A DNA stretch of 64,000 nt from Przewalskia tangutica (Eukaryota; Streptophyta; Magnoliopsida; Solanales; Solanaceae): NCBI GenBank assembly GCA_029844215.1, contig CM056724.1, forward strand, positions 89,361,093 to 89,425,092, in the 5' to 3' direction. Numbering within the stretch: the first letter of the stretch is position 1; each line of letters opens with the position of its first letter. The notes beneath the pieces were generated by a model. That model made no database searches, was not told the DNA's origin, and worked only from the letters and a program-made list of their open reading frames with translations. Positions 22,467 through 34,370 of this stretch are shown piece by piece. A program made the position numbers and the translations under genes.

Positions 22467-22988
22467 CGGTGTATAAATTTAATCTCAAAAAGTAAACTAA
22501 GAGACACTTTTCGTACCCTTTTTTGAAAATTAGCCTGCTTCTAAAATGTTGAAAAGCAACCACTTTTTATCGGGAAACACCATGACAAATGAAAAATCTT
22601 GGATATTCTCATAATACCCTGGATTACAAAAATTGGATATTTTCCAATATTTGTTAATCTGTAACTATTTTTCAATTACAAGTCCGGATAAGGGGCTATT
22701 TGTCAGTTATACGTTTAATTTGTCTTGTCACTTTGGTTGCACGCTTTAAATTCATAAAAAGAGTACTCCATCGTGTCAAATTATTTGTCATTTTTTAGTT
22801 AATGTCATTTAATAAAATTAATTAGGAAGAATATTTGACATACTTTATCCTTATTTATGTCTAAGTTATAATATCTTTCCATTAAATATTTACTCTATTT
22901 ATGTTTCATCTTCATTAATGACAAAAGGTAAAATGAAAAAAAAATTTAATTATGCCGTGAAATTCTAAAACGATAAATAATTTGAGAC

Positions 22989-23439
22989 TGTTGAGATATA
23001 CCACATATATACATTGTATATATATGTGGTTAATTAGTTGGTTATGAGTTCATTATAAGTTCCCATTAGATATTTTTGATTAGTGAGATTAGATATTTTG
23101 GGGCTAGTTAGTCATTTCTTATAAATAGGGATATTATTTTGTAATATGAGTTTGAGGAGAATAATAGCAAAATCACAGAAGCTCAACTTTGAGCCCAAAT
23201 ATCTCCTCCATCGCATTCACTGCTCTTCCTCTCCATCCCGTCTTCCTCTCTTCTTCACTTATAATCTTCTTCTACACTTCTAATCTTCTTCTACACTTCT
23301 TCATATCTCGATCCTAGATAATTAACATGATATCTCCTCCATTGCATTCACTACTCTTCCTCTCTATCTCGTCTTCCTCTCTTCTTCACTTCTAATCTTC
23401 TTCTACACTTCTTCATATCTCGATCCTAGATAATTAACA
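22989..23439 (+). repeat. 5' LTR of the HSP70-carrying element, with internal duplication
   Basis: Compared with the 3' LTR, this LTR is longer because a block of about 110 bp (TATCTCCTCCAT... to ...GATAATTAACATG) is present twice (about 23200-23329 and 23331-23441). The TATA box is near 23119 (TTATAAATAGGG). Confidence 0.85.
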
Positions 23440-24490
23440 TGGTATCAGAGCCATGAGATCAATCTTCCGCATCGCATATGATTATAAACCTTGAAATTGA
23501 AGAAAAAAATCACAGGAAGAGTCAAATCGCAGCAAAAATCGAGAAGAAACAGAGAGATTGAAGACGCGATTGAGGATTGAGAAATTCAACCTCCATTGCG
23601 CGATCAAGAACGAAGGAACTGGATATCGATCGAGAACGCGAGGAACAAAATCGCGATTTACCGAGAAAAAAAATCAGAATCGCGACGTAACCGAGATCGA
23701 AGGATCCAAAGGAGTCGATCTCACATGTAGTAAAGAAATCAAAATCAGTGAAGGAGGAACTGATTCAAGAGACATAGGTCGAAGGATCGAAGGAGTCGAA
23801 ATCGAATCTCAGGTTTGAATCATTGGTTTAGAAATCTAATTCGAGGATTGAAGGAATCAATTCCTAAGTTGTGAATTGATTCTCTCTATTTCCAATCGGT
23901 TCTAGTTGTGAATCGATCCAATTTATTCAAATTTACTAAAAATGACAAATTGGAGAAAAATGTCGTTCGTCGTTATTGTGTTAGTTTCTATTCTGTGTTG
24001 GTGAATCGTGTTGTATTGTTAAAGTCGTATTTGTGTTGGTGAATTGACGAATTGGAGGAAAAGTGTCGAGTTCGTCGTTGTTGTTGTTGATAGTTGTTGT
24101 ACTGTTGGTTTCTGTTTTGTGTTGGCGAGTTGTATTAACATTGATAAGTGTGGTGCTGCTCACTACTAGGTATTATTGATGTGGTTGTTGCTGGAAATGC
24201 AACCATGAAATCAAAGAGTAGGAAATTTCTATCGATAGAAGAATCGAAGAGTTCTTAGCGATAAATAGACTAAGAATTGAGGGATACTTCGTCGAAGATA
24301 ATGTGGATTGAGTTGAAGTTCAATTCAAGGATTCAAAAGAGTTATTCACAGGTCGATCAAGTGATTAGATTGCATGTTTTCAGATGTTTAGCTCAAGATA
24401 GGAGAATCGAGAGATTTCTAGCCGGAATTGGACTAGAAGTTGAGAGAGACTCCGCTGCATATCCGAACTTATTGAAATAGCTTGCGTGAT

Positions 24491-24613
24491 GAGAATCGAG
24501 GGATTCTCTAGTCCAAGTGAGACTGGAGAACGAGGGGTTCTTGCCGCCATTTTACATAAGAATAATCGAAAGATTCTCTAGTCCGAGTGAGACTAGAGAA
24601 CGAGGGGTTCTTC
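24491..24613 (+). repeat. 70-bp tandem repeat in the HSP70-carrying element
   Basis: Two copies of a unit containing GATTCTCTAGTCC and GAGAACGAGGGGTTCTT start at about 24502 and 24572. They are part of the non-coding interior. Confidence 0.6.
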
Positions 24614-25408
24614 GTAGTAACTATTGGTATTGCACTTTCTGCTAGTTTCAATGCAGGAGGTATTGCTTATGGTCCTGGTGTTGCTACTACAGTAGCTAAT
24701 TTTGTTCTGCAGATGCTATATTGACCAAAGGCCCCTATATTTGATGTTGCTGATATTAGTGGTGTTGCAGCTGTGTTGCTGCTCATGGCTATTGTGTTGC
24801 TGCTTTTACTACTGGTATTGCAGAGTTTTGCTTCTTCTTCATTTGTAGCAGCATGTTATAGTGCCATGCTCGATCATATTTGGCAAGTTAGGAATGAGAT
24901 CATATTTTGGAGTTATTATCAGTTGGGAGATGACTGTGTTGCTGCTTGTATTTCCTGCTACTGACAGGACTATTTTTTTGTATGAATTTGTTGGGACTTC
25001 TGGTGTGGATGAATTACAGAGAATGTTTCTGGTCTGGATGACAATTTGCCTTCATTGAAAGGCGAACAGGAACTTGCAAATGCTTTGCTTCTAGTATGGT
25101 AGACATAACTACTACCAATATTAGAATTTAGATGTGTTGTTCCTTCCAGGTGACTTGATTTGCTGAAAATGGAGTTTTCAGTTCCTGCGTGAAGTCATGG
25201 CTCAGTTCCTGCGTGAAGCATCCAGAATCTTCGTAATCTCTTTTCGATTCTTTTCCTGTGCTCGATCCTGCAAACTTTAACTCTGCTGGAATTCTGCTTT
25301 CTAGTGCTGCAAAGGTGAACCAGTGACTGAACACCTAGCCACTGGATGAGTTCCAGAATGAAAATGCTCTTCGTAGCAGCTATTGCTGCATTTGTTGCTT
25401 ATGGTACT

Positions 25409-25936
25409 GAGTCCAAGCAGGTGTCATACAATGCTATTAGAGATGAGAATGGGAATGATAAGCTTTATTGCCCTGCCATTGGCCATTGGTAAATTATTTG
25501 CTGCTGAAGAAATTTCAACTCAGGTCTTGAGGAAGTTGGTGGATGATGCATCCAATTTTCAACTCAGGTCACTGTTCCTGTTTACTTCAAAGATTCTCAG
25601 AGGACAGCGACAAAGGATGCAGGTCGCATTGCTAGATTGGAGGTTCTTCAGATAATTCATGAACCCACAACTGCCTTTTGGCTTATGGTTTGAAAAGAAA
25701 AATAATGAAACAATTTTTTGGTTTTTTGATCTTGGAGGAGGTACTTTTGATGCATCAGTTTCTTGAGGAACCTCAAGAGGGATAAAGCCACTGCTGATGG
25801 TCCTAAACACATTGAGACAACTATCACACGTGGTAAATTTGAAGACCTATGCTCAGATCTACTCGACATGTTTACAACTCATGTTCAGAATTCCTTGAGA
25901 GATGCCAAGCTCTCCTTCATCGATTTCAGGAACTGA
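25409..25936 (+). pseudogene. captured fragment of plastid-type HSP70 (DnaK) coding sequence
   Basis: HSP70 chaperones fold proteins using ATP; this copy is only a relic. Recognisable text in order: QVSYNAIRDENGND, AAEEISTQVLRKLVDDAS (25502-25553), VTVPVYFKDSQRTATKDAG (25568-25624), EVLQIIHEPTTA, DLGGGTFDASV (25728-25760), TADGPKHIETTITRGKFED (25791-25847) and NSLRDAKLSF (25889-25918). The EEIS.QVLRKLVDDAS version is that of the stromal/bacterial branch. The parts join without intron sequence, the gaps are deletions (a short one before VTVP, a long one after FDASV) and stops occur, so it looks like a reverse-transcribed, eroded piece. It lies in the same orientation as the host element. Confidence 0.9.
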
Positions 25937-26040
25937 GATTATGTTAACATATTGCTGTGGCTGCTCTTGTTACCAGTGATGCTGGTAGTTCCCAAGCTAG
26001 GACTGAAACCTCTATTTTCAGTGCCTAGCTTGAGAGGGGG

Positions 26041-26358
26041 TGTTGAGATATACCATATATATACATTGTATATATATATGTGGTTAGTTAGTTGGTTATG
26101 CGTTCTTTATAAGTTCTCATTAGATATTTTTGATTAGTGAGATTAATATTTTGATTAAAGATATTTTGGGGCTAGTTAGTCATTTCTTATAAATATGGAC
26201 ATTATTTTGTAATATGAGTTTGAGGAGAATAATAGCAAAATCACAGAAGCTCAACTTGAGCCCAAATATCTCCTCCATCGCATTCACTGCTCTTCCTCTC
26301 TTCTTCACTTCTAATCTTCTTCTACACTTCTTCATATCTCAATCCTAGATAATTAACA
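26041..26358 (+). repeat. 3' LTR of the HSP70-carrying element
   Basis: The partner of 22989-23439 without its internal duplication. It follows the purine tract and is followed by the GAGAC target duplication. Confidence 0.9.
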
Positions 26359-26409
26359 GAGACAATTATTTTTAGTAACCACGATAAATAATTTGAGATG
26401 AATGAAGTA

Positions 26410-26639
26410 TTTTTTGTTTATAAAAACAATAATAGAACTAACCTTTAAGTTGCGGTATTAGAATATAAATTGAATTCGGACAACATGGGCTATTCTTACA
26501 TATATTCGATAAGGTTATTAATTATCAATTCCTAAAGCAATATAAACCTCAAACAAGGACGTCGCTCTCCCCTCATCATTGCTTCAGATCTCTTCTTTCT
26601 CTTCACCATTTCTATAAATGCTCCTTTTAGATTTAAATC

Positions 26640-26679
<40 letters not shown>

Positions 26680-26785
26680 TATCTACACACTGAGTGTTGT
26701 ACACATAATGTCATATTGATGATACATTTATTATGTATATGAATATATATAAGAATAATTGAGCAACTGAATTTCATTAACATTC
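26410..26785. other. spacer with TA microsatellite
   Basis: AT-rich sequence without a gene. A TA dinucleotide run lies at about 26643-26690. Confidence 0.6.
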
Positions 26786-26790
26786 GATTA

Positions 26791-27159
26791 TGTTCTCGCC
26801 CCGAATTTTGTCTTCTGTCGTTGTATCAGCTGATCGAATCGGGAGACAAATTGATTTCTTAACTTAAATGATTTGGGCTAGAAACGGAACTCTAATTTCC
26901 AGCAATGGGTTCTCCAACTACTCCAGAAAGTGTTAGGACGATGTTACGAGTAAACTAAGAGGTAACAAACATGAATGCAACAGATTACAATAAGGTAAAG
27001 TAAATGATAAAGTAAAGATAAATAAAAATTTGAGTTGTTTGATTGATTGGATGTGATTGTATATACAAAGAATGTTCCTATTTATAGTACAAAAAGGAAA
27101 AAAACTATACAAAAAAGGGGGAAAATTGTACAATCATGCCCCATGTCACCATCAGTAAC
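26791..27159 (-). repeat. Tat element 3' LTR, outer piece
   Basis: It begins TGTTCTCGCC on the plus strand and matches 54746-55115 of the middle LTR. A minus-strand TATA box (TATAAATAGG) lies at plus 27079-27086. The Del-like element interrupts the LTR after AGTAAC. Confidence 0.85.
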
Positions 27160-30100
27160 TCACGACCGAACTCGGGCGTGATAGTGCCTACTCGGGCACC
27201 CAAGTAGCCATACATCGTGTAATCGGAATATAAAACAAGACATGAATAAAGTGAAGTGTAAAGCAGTTATCGAGAAAAGTTGCCTTTCGGCATAAATATA
27301 TAACAACTAGAAACGATTACATCCCTTTTTACAATTACGCCTGTGATACTGAGACCTAAGAATGATATGACAACAATGGCGGGACGGGGCCGCCATACCT
27401 GAATGTAGCACTTACAACGGCGGGGACTATACCAATGATAAGCCTCCGAGAAACGGAGCTTCCCAAACGACTGTGACCCTAAGGCGAGGATCAACATTGG
27501 TGTACCTACTGCGGCATGAACGCAGCCCCGAAGAGGTCAAGACAACAGATACCAAGTATGTGGCGAAAATCGTAAATGAAATCATAGTAGTCTATATAAA
27601 GCGGGAGACATGTATGATAACCAAACTACGATTCCTGATAAATAGCGATCATGTCAAGTCGAGACTCACGCCTCAAAGTCATCACTCAAATACAACTATG
27701 GGTCTCACGCCCACAACATCAATCATGCGTGGAATATCTTCCTCACCGCTGTGATCTATGATATAAAAGCACCAAGGAATACACATGAACACCAGTCCTA
27801 CACGTGTCATAATAAAACCGTCTGCGGGGTAAATGCGAAGGCATAACCGACTACTAAAACCCAGTACCAACAAGGTCATAAATCGTATCATGAGATTTGT
27901 CTAGACCGCCACGTGATCGGCCGCCACTCGCGCGATATCTAATGTCGCGCGTCTAGTCTCGAACTTCCGCGACTCGCATAAGCCACTCCGATGGCCCGCA
28001 TAGGTATTCCCGCGTCGGTAGCTACTCCCCGGCGTCACGGACTCGCGATCCGCGTGGCCACATAGACCGCATGACCATAAAGGCGCACTAACCTAGAACT
28101 CTCGTAGCTCGCGCAGGTCACACAAACCCGCATGAGGTATTCTCGAATCATAGGTCACAGACACTTTGAGTCTACCGCGTCGGAGGCGGCTTAACCGGAA
28201 TCATGTCAAGAGGTGAGTGATATAATACTAACATAACAGCTTATCGTTAAACAACATAAGCACAACAAGGGAAACCCCTTTATACAAACATCACAAGACA
28301 CTAACACACGTAGCATCCTAACATGTCTACTTATCAAACCATCTTACTACACTTTTCAGAATCAATACAAGACTTTCATAAAAATAAATAAATAAGTAAA
28401 CCGTTCCTTCTATCTTCCTTAAGTCGTTATACCTAACTTCCCATAAAGCTAGTATAACACTTAAGCTTTTAAAACCAAGTATTTCTTTTCTTTCAAAAAT
28501 GGTTAATAACTCTTTTGAAATACTTCCAGATTCTTATTATTTAAACTCAAGTCAAAAGACATCAAAGTAAAACCAAAACAATTTCCATACCTGCTTTTAA
28601 AACAAAGGCACTTCTCCTTTAAAAGTCAAGTAGCAATATACTTTTTAAACCAAGTGTCTTACTCTTTTAAAAACAAGTAACCTATACCTTTAAATCAAAT
28701 TACTTCTCCTTTCCCAAAATCAAGTTGTTTATAAGTCAAGTTATCATTTTAAATCCAATGATAAAACCATTCTTATTTTCGAAATCAAGATAACTTTATT
28801 CTTTAAAAGACCACACACCCATTAATCATGAGTGAGATTTTACAACTTTTTAACATAATTCAAGTCCTTAATGTTTCATAACAAGTCACTTAACTTTGGA
28901 ATCAAGTCAAGGACACAAAAGGAAAATCAACTTCCTTTAAACACACGTGCGTCTACCGCACTAAATATATTTCACAAATATCATGCTAGAAAGGATAGGA
29001 AGAGGTTCACATACCTCGCGACGATTATCGACAATTAGCAAAACGCTCCAAAGTACTCTAACCTTGCTCGCCTTTTCCACCCTTCAAGTAGAATACACTA
29101 CTCGTAGTACTTCAACCTATAAAGGCCACAAAACGTCTATCAACCTCTAGCTCTCTTCGTAGAATAATTCTAGATACAAGATTCCTTATTCTACGGAAAA
29201 TTCAGCAAGACCTCCCCATGACCACATAAAACTCCTCCTCAAACGAGGCTGCTACCAAACCAACAATTCCGGGGGTTACACGTCTAACGGGCGTGTACAA
29301 TTCTACTCCACAATAATACTACAAGTCTACTGCAAATACAAATCAATGTAAATACAGTTCAATTCCTTATAATTATACTTCCATATATCTTATACTCAAT
29401 GATTAACTACTCTGACATGTAATTTCCAATTACAATAGGGACATAGATCATTACCTCGATAAGCCCAAAATTATCCAAGATTATAAGTCGATCCCGAGCA
29501 ACGTTTAGCTCCATTCTGACGCTCAACCCGCTCCAAGCAACCCTTAGAAGTTTCCAAATAACTTCTTAACACTTCATCTAAGCTATGAAGATTTTTCTAG
29601 GAGCCGTTTTTGCGACTAAAGGAATAAAGTAGAATTTCAGGGCTCTAGTATTGAAATAACTTGGAATACAACTAGGGATACTAGGCTAAGGTATTTGGGA
29701 CTATATCAACACTTGAAGAATTTTTCCTACACCAAGGGGAGAGTAGGACGAGAACCTCAACAAAGGGAGTATTTTGTGACTTAGAATCTCAAAGTGTGGA
29801 TGAAATAAGTCTTGAAACAATGGGGTATTTATAGGAAAAATCAATGGCCAAGATCTAGGAAAGTGTGTGGTGAGGATGGGGTACATGTGTGTGGGTAGTT
29901 GGCCAACCATTTGGCTACCACAAAATGGGACAAGTGGCGCCACAAAATGGGCCACTTGTCCACCTAAAAACGCCCCACTCGCCTTCCATTCGGCCAACAT
30001 GGCCATGGGGGTGACACGTGTCGCCCCCCTACTCGTCCAAAATATTTCATCTTCCGAAAATATCCGCAATGCCAAAAATCCGAAAATAAAGTGGGCCCCA

Positions 30101-30344
30101 CAAAACAGTAAATTCTCCCGTGGGCCCCACGTGACCAATTTCGGAAATAAAATTCCATAATTCTCAAATATTCCAAAACGTACGAATACCAAATCGGGAA
30201 TCCAATTCCCATTAACGAACATTTTTCTTCTCAAAATTGGAAACTTTTAGTCGAAAAATCACATCTTTCTTCCTTTCCAATTTTAATGTCGTATTTACGC
30301 ACGCACGCCCTCATATACATACTGCTGGAACTACGGGTGTAACA
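27160..30344 (-). repeat. Del-like element 1, 3' LTR (3.2 kb)
   Basis: On the minus strand it starts TGTTACACCCGTAG at 30344 and ends near 27160 in GGTCGTGA with the last bases lost. Minus-strand promoter features are a TATA box (CCTATAAATACC, plus 29825-29836) and, upstream of it, GACACGTGTC (plus 30014-30023) and GTCACGTGGGGCCCAC (plus 30118-30133). Confidence 0.85.
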
Positions 30345-30703
30345 TTCTCCCCTCGCTAGAAACATTCGTCCGAATGTTCCTTCTCAAGCAGATAACGATC
30401 AAGTTCCTCATACTAACAACCGGTTTGCAAATGCCAGCGTAGCGTAAAACACCCGCAAATACTTACATCAAAGTCCGAGGAATCACCTCTAACATCACAA
30501 AACTCCCACCCAAGGGCTAAAAGATACTCTCTTGCACCTTCACTTTACAAACGAAATGATCACAACTATGTTCTTAACACATGCTCGCTTCTTCCCTTAC
30601 TCGTCGTACCGCTACCGTACAACTCGAACTCTTTCTCAACTTACCACATTTACGCATCGCTCCGGTTTCCAAATCTCGTCATACCCTTTCCGGGTGGTAC
30701 CTT

Positions 30704-33700
30704 TGTCACGACGGAATCGGGCCGTGATCGTGCCTTACCGGGCACCCTAGTGACACAACATCGAGTGTCAGCGGAACATAAAACAACAACGTGAGATAAC
30801 GAAATATAAAACAATAATCAGTAAAAACTTGCCTTTCGGCATATATATAACCATCAACTCTTTTACAAATGAACGGCAATCCTTTTTACCAACCACGCCC
30901 ACAAGATTACTACTGGACCTCTAAGAATGATACGACCGTAGTGGCGGGACGGGCCCGCCAAACCCCGAATGTAAACACTTACTACGACGGGGACTATACG
31001 TGATAAGCCTCGGAAGCGGAGCTTCCCAAACGCTGTGACCACGAGAGCTAGGATCGGCGATGTACCTCAACTGCGGCATGAACGCAGCCCGAGAGTCGAT
31101 CTAACAGTGCAGTATGTGAAACTAAAAATAAATCTGTAAATGAAATCATAGTAGTCTATACAAAGCGGGAGACATGTATGATAACCAAACTACAATTCAC
31201 CATAAATAGCGGTCATGTCAAGTCGTGGACTCACGCCTCAGTCATCACTTAATTTAACAATGGGTCTCACGCCCACATCAATCGTGCCGTGGAATACCTT
31301 CCTCAGCTGCGGCGGTTATGATATACAAGCACCAAGGAATACACATGAACACGGGTCCCACTGTGTCCTAATAAAGCATGCGGGGTAATGCGAAGGCATA
31401 GCGACTACTAACACCAGCAGTACCAACAAGGTCATAAATCGTATCATAAGATCTGTCTGCATCGTCATGATCAAAGGCGGCCACTTGCCGCGATATCTAA
31501 TGTGCGCGTCTAGTCCTCGAACTTCCGCGACTCGCGTAGGCCAATCTCATCGGCCCGCATGAGGTATTCCCGCATCGAGGGTAGCTACTCCGGCATCGCC
31601 CCGGACTTTCGAGTCGCAGCCCTGCGACCACATGCCCATAAAGGACGACACTAACACGGAACTCTCGTAGCTCGCATAGGCCCCGGGACCCGCATGAGGT
31701 ATTCTCGAATCATGGTCCCAGACCGCCTGAGTCTACCCCGCATCGGAGGGCAGCTTAACCCCCGGAATCATCTCAAGAGATGAATGCCACCATACTATCA
31801 TAACGACTGATAGTTAATAAGCACAATCAAGGGAAACCCCTTTACACAAACATCACAAGATACTAACACACGTAGCATCCTAACACGTTTACTTATCACA
31901 GCAACAAGAAAGTATTACAAGGCTATCACAAACCAATACAATCAAGTTATTCACACAAGGTACTTTCTACTAACAAGTTCGGGTATCTATCCCCAAAGTA
32001 CTTCACACATTAAAATCTTAAAAAAGATCTGTTTCTTTCACATAAGTCACACAATACCCGTAGTATAAAATAGAGTGACTGTCCTTTTAAGAAAACCAAA
32101 ACTCTTACCTTTGTAAAATCAAGTAACAACATTATTTTTCAAACGTCCAAGTTTGCCTAATTTCAAATGTTCACGTTTCTTATTTTTAGAAAGGTTTCGT
32201 AGTTCATAGTCTTATTCATTTAAGAATATAATTCTCTTTTAAACAATCTGAGAAACATAAGCCTTATATGTGAGTAGGATATTCTTGTTTATAACAATCT
32301 TATTACAACAGCCATGATCTAGGAAATATCATTTTGTCTCATCTTAGCTTACATGCGGATGGAAGTTTCTCTTGGTTTTCATAATACTTAATTATTCAAA
32401 ACATTTCCTTTTAACGCCGCGATGGTTTGTCGATACACATTCTGATTTCCGAAATCAGTAAAGCATTCTTAAGCCGTTATACCTAACTTCCCATAAAGCT
32501 AGTATAACTCTTAAGTTTTCAAACACCAAGTATTACTTCTCCTTTCAAAATGATTCAAAATCTTTTGAAAATACTTCAAGTTCTTTCTTATCATATAACA
32601 AGCCGCTTATAGTTCAAATCGATTACCTCTTAAAAACCACATGTATTTTCTTACTAACATAAAGTATTATAACCAACTTCCCATAAAGCCGTTATAACAC
32701 TTTATGTTTTAAACCATTCAAACACATTTAGCGTATGCGTCTGCGTACTACATAGTTCACATATCATGCTAGAGAGATAGGAAGAGGTTCACATACCTCG
32801 CGAGTATCGACTCATAGCAAAACGCTCAAGTACTTCCAAACGTCGGCTACCCCTTAAGCCACGTAGATCGCGCCACACGTAGTACATCCACCTATAAGGC
32901 CACTGGCGCTTATTAACATTTAGGTCTCATCGTAGAACTTTCTACGAAATTTCGTGACACTTCGCAACAGCGTAAATCTCTCTCTATCGAGGCCGCTACC
33001 AAGCCAACCGGGGGTTATACATCTAACCCTAGCGGTACAATTCTACTCCATGGTACTACTACACAAGTCTCATGTCAGAATCCCTATGTAATTACTGATT
33101 CGATTCGGATTCGATTCTTGGGCTTAAGTCAAAAGACATTGCGCAAGATGCTAAGCTTAGTTCTATATATAGTATACTTCAACTATATAATCTAACAACA
33201 TGTAATTTCCAATTACAATAGAGGACAAGATATTTACCTCGATAAGCCCATAAATATCCAAGTATAAAGTCGATCTGGGCAATCGTTTAGCTCGACTCAG
33301 GCGCTCAACCCGCTCTAAACCACCCTTAGAAGTTCTAACCAAACACACAATACTCAACGGACTATGGAGATTTTCCTAGGGTTTCGGTTTTGTGACTGAC
33401 GGAAAGTATAATAGTATAACTGGGCTTTTGTAAAGGTATAACCTTAGAATACTACAAGGTATATGGCTAAGGTAATTTGGGCATTATAACAATACTTTTG
33501 AGAGTATTTCTACGAGAGGGGGTATTATATGAAAACAAACTAGGCAGGGGTACCCACGGCCACACCACAAAGGAGGGGGTGGCTACCTCGGCCTACCCCA
33601 CTGGGGGAACTCTCGACGAGGGCCTCACGAAAGGGGAGGAAGGCTCAAGACTTAGGCATTTTGGATGAAGAAGTTCATCAAAGGAGAGGGTATTTATAGC

Positions 33701-34370
33701 ACAAGCGAGGCCAACCAATGGCCAAGATCTAGCCAAGTGTTAGGCAAGTGTAGGGCAGATTCACCCGTGTACCTAGCCAACTTGCACACAAAATATCTAC
33801 CAAAAATATCTCACTTGCCTTCCCAAAATCGTCCGTATGCGCCACTTTGCCCACCTATGAGAGGGTGCCAAGTGCTGCCCTCTCGTTGGTCCAAAATGTT
33901 CCGTCTCTCGGAAAAAATCCGCAAAAATTCTAAATGACATAGCCGGAAATTCCCCTACGAACGCTGTGAAAACGTTTCGTCGACAAACGACTCTAACCGG
34001 GTGTTGTGCACAAACATATTTCTACCCCAAAGGTGCCACGTGGGGTGACACGTGTCGCCCCGATTAAATCAAAATATTTCGTCTTAGAAAATATCCAAAA
34101 CGGCCAAAATCTCAAAATCAGCGGGCCCCACAAAACCAGTAAATTTCTCAGTGGGCCCACGTGACCATTTTCAAAATAAAATTCCATAATTCTCTAATAT
34201 TCCAGGAAGTCCGAATACCGTCACGGGAATCCATTCCCATAAACGAACCTTTTTCCTTTACAAAACCGGAAACTTTTCCGTGGAAAATTCACTCTTTCTT
34301 CCTTTCCATCTTTCAGCCGTATTCTCGCACGCACGCCCTGCATACATACCACGGAACTACGGGTATAACA
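30704..34370 (-). repeat. Del-like element 2, 3' LTR
   Basis: Partner of 36495-40153. The minus-strand TATA box is at plus 33691-33698, with GACACGTGTC at about 34049-34058 and a CACGTGGGCCCAC box at about 34150-34162. Alignment by eye with its partner shows long identical AT-rich stretches and many short indels at CG-containing words. Confidence 0.9.

Larger units (their letters stand above)
22989..26358 (+). mobile_element. non-autonomous copia-like LTR element carrying an HSP70 fragment
   Basis: LTRs at 22989-23439 and 26041-26358 both begin TGTTGAGATATACC and end AATTAACA. The primer site TGGTATCAGAGCC is at 23440-23452, and the purine tract GAGAGGGGG is at 26032-26040. GAGAC flanks both sides (22984-22988, 26359-26363). 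The 2.6-kb interior encodes no gag or pol. It holds a leader, short tandem repeats and a piece of a plastid-type HSP70 coding sequence. Copia affiliation is inferred from the primer site and the LTR style only. Confidence 0.88.
22764..26409. mobile_element. Stowaway-like MITE interrupted by an LTR element
   Basis: The left end TACTCCATCGTGTCAAAT at 22764 and the right end TTTGAGATGAATGAAGTA at 26409 are inverted matches of the Stowaway (Tc1/mariner) terminus, with TA at both outer edges. Without the retroelement and its duplicated 5 bp it is about 270 bp. The word ACGATAAATAATTTGAGA occurs on both sides of the insertion (22969-22986 and 26383-26400), so the MITE may contain a repeated end. 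Confidence 0.6.

Noticed and set aside
24640..24960. Hydrophobic open frame and a VRNEIIF-like LINE word
   Set aside because: The match is too short to support a LINE reverse transcriptase or a membrane protein.
25128..25334. Open frames next to the HSP70 fragment
   Set aside because: No domain words could be recognised and neither strand shows a consistent protein family; treated as non-coding interior.
26643..26690. TA run as a possible telomere- or centromere-related satellite
   Set aside because: It is an ordinary dinucleotide microsatellite of about 50 bases.
29701..30234. Minus-strand open frame of 177 codons
   Set aside because: It lies in the promoter side of a Del-like LTR, has no family motif, and the partner LTRs break the frame.
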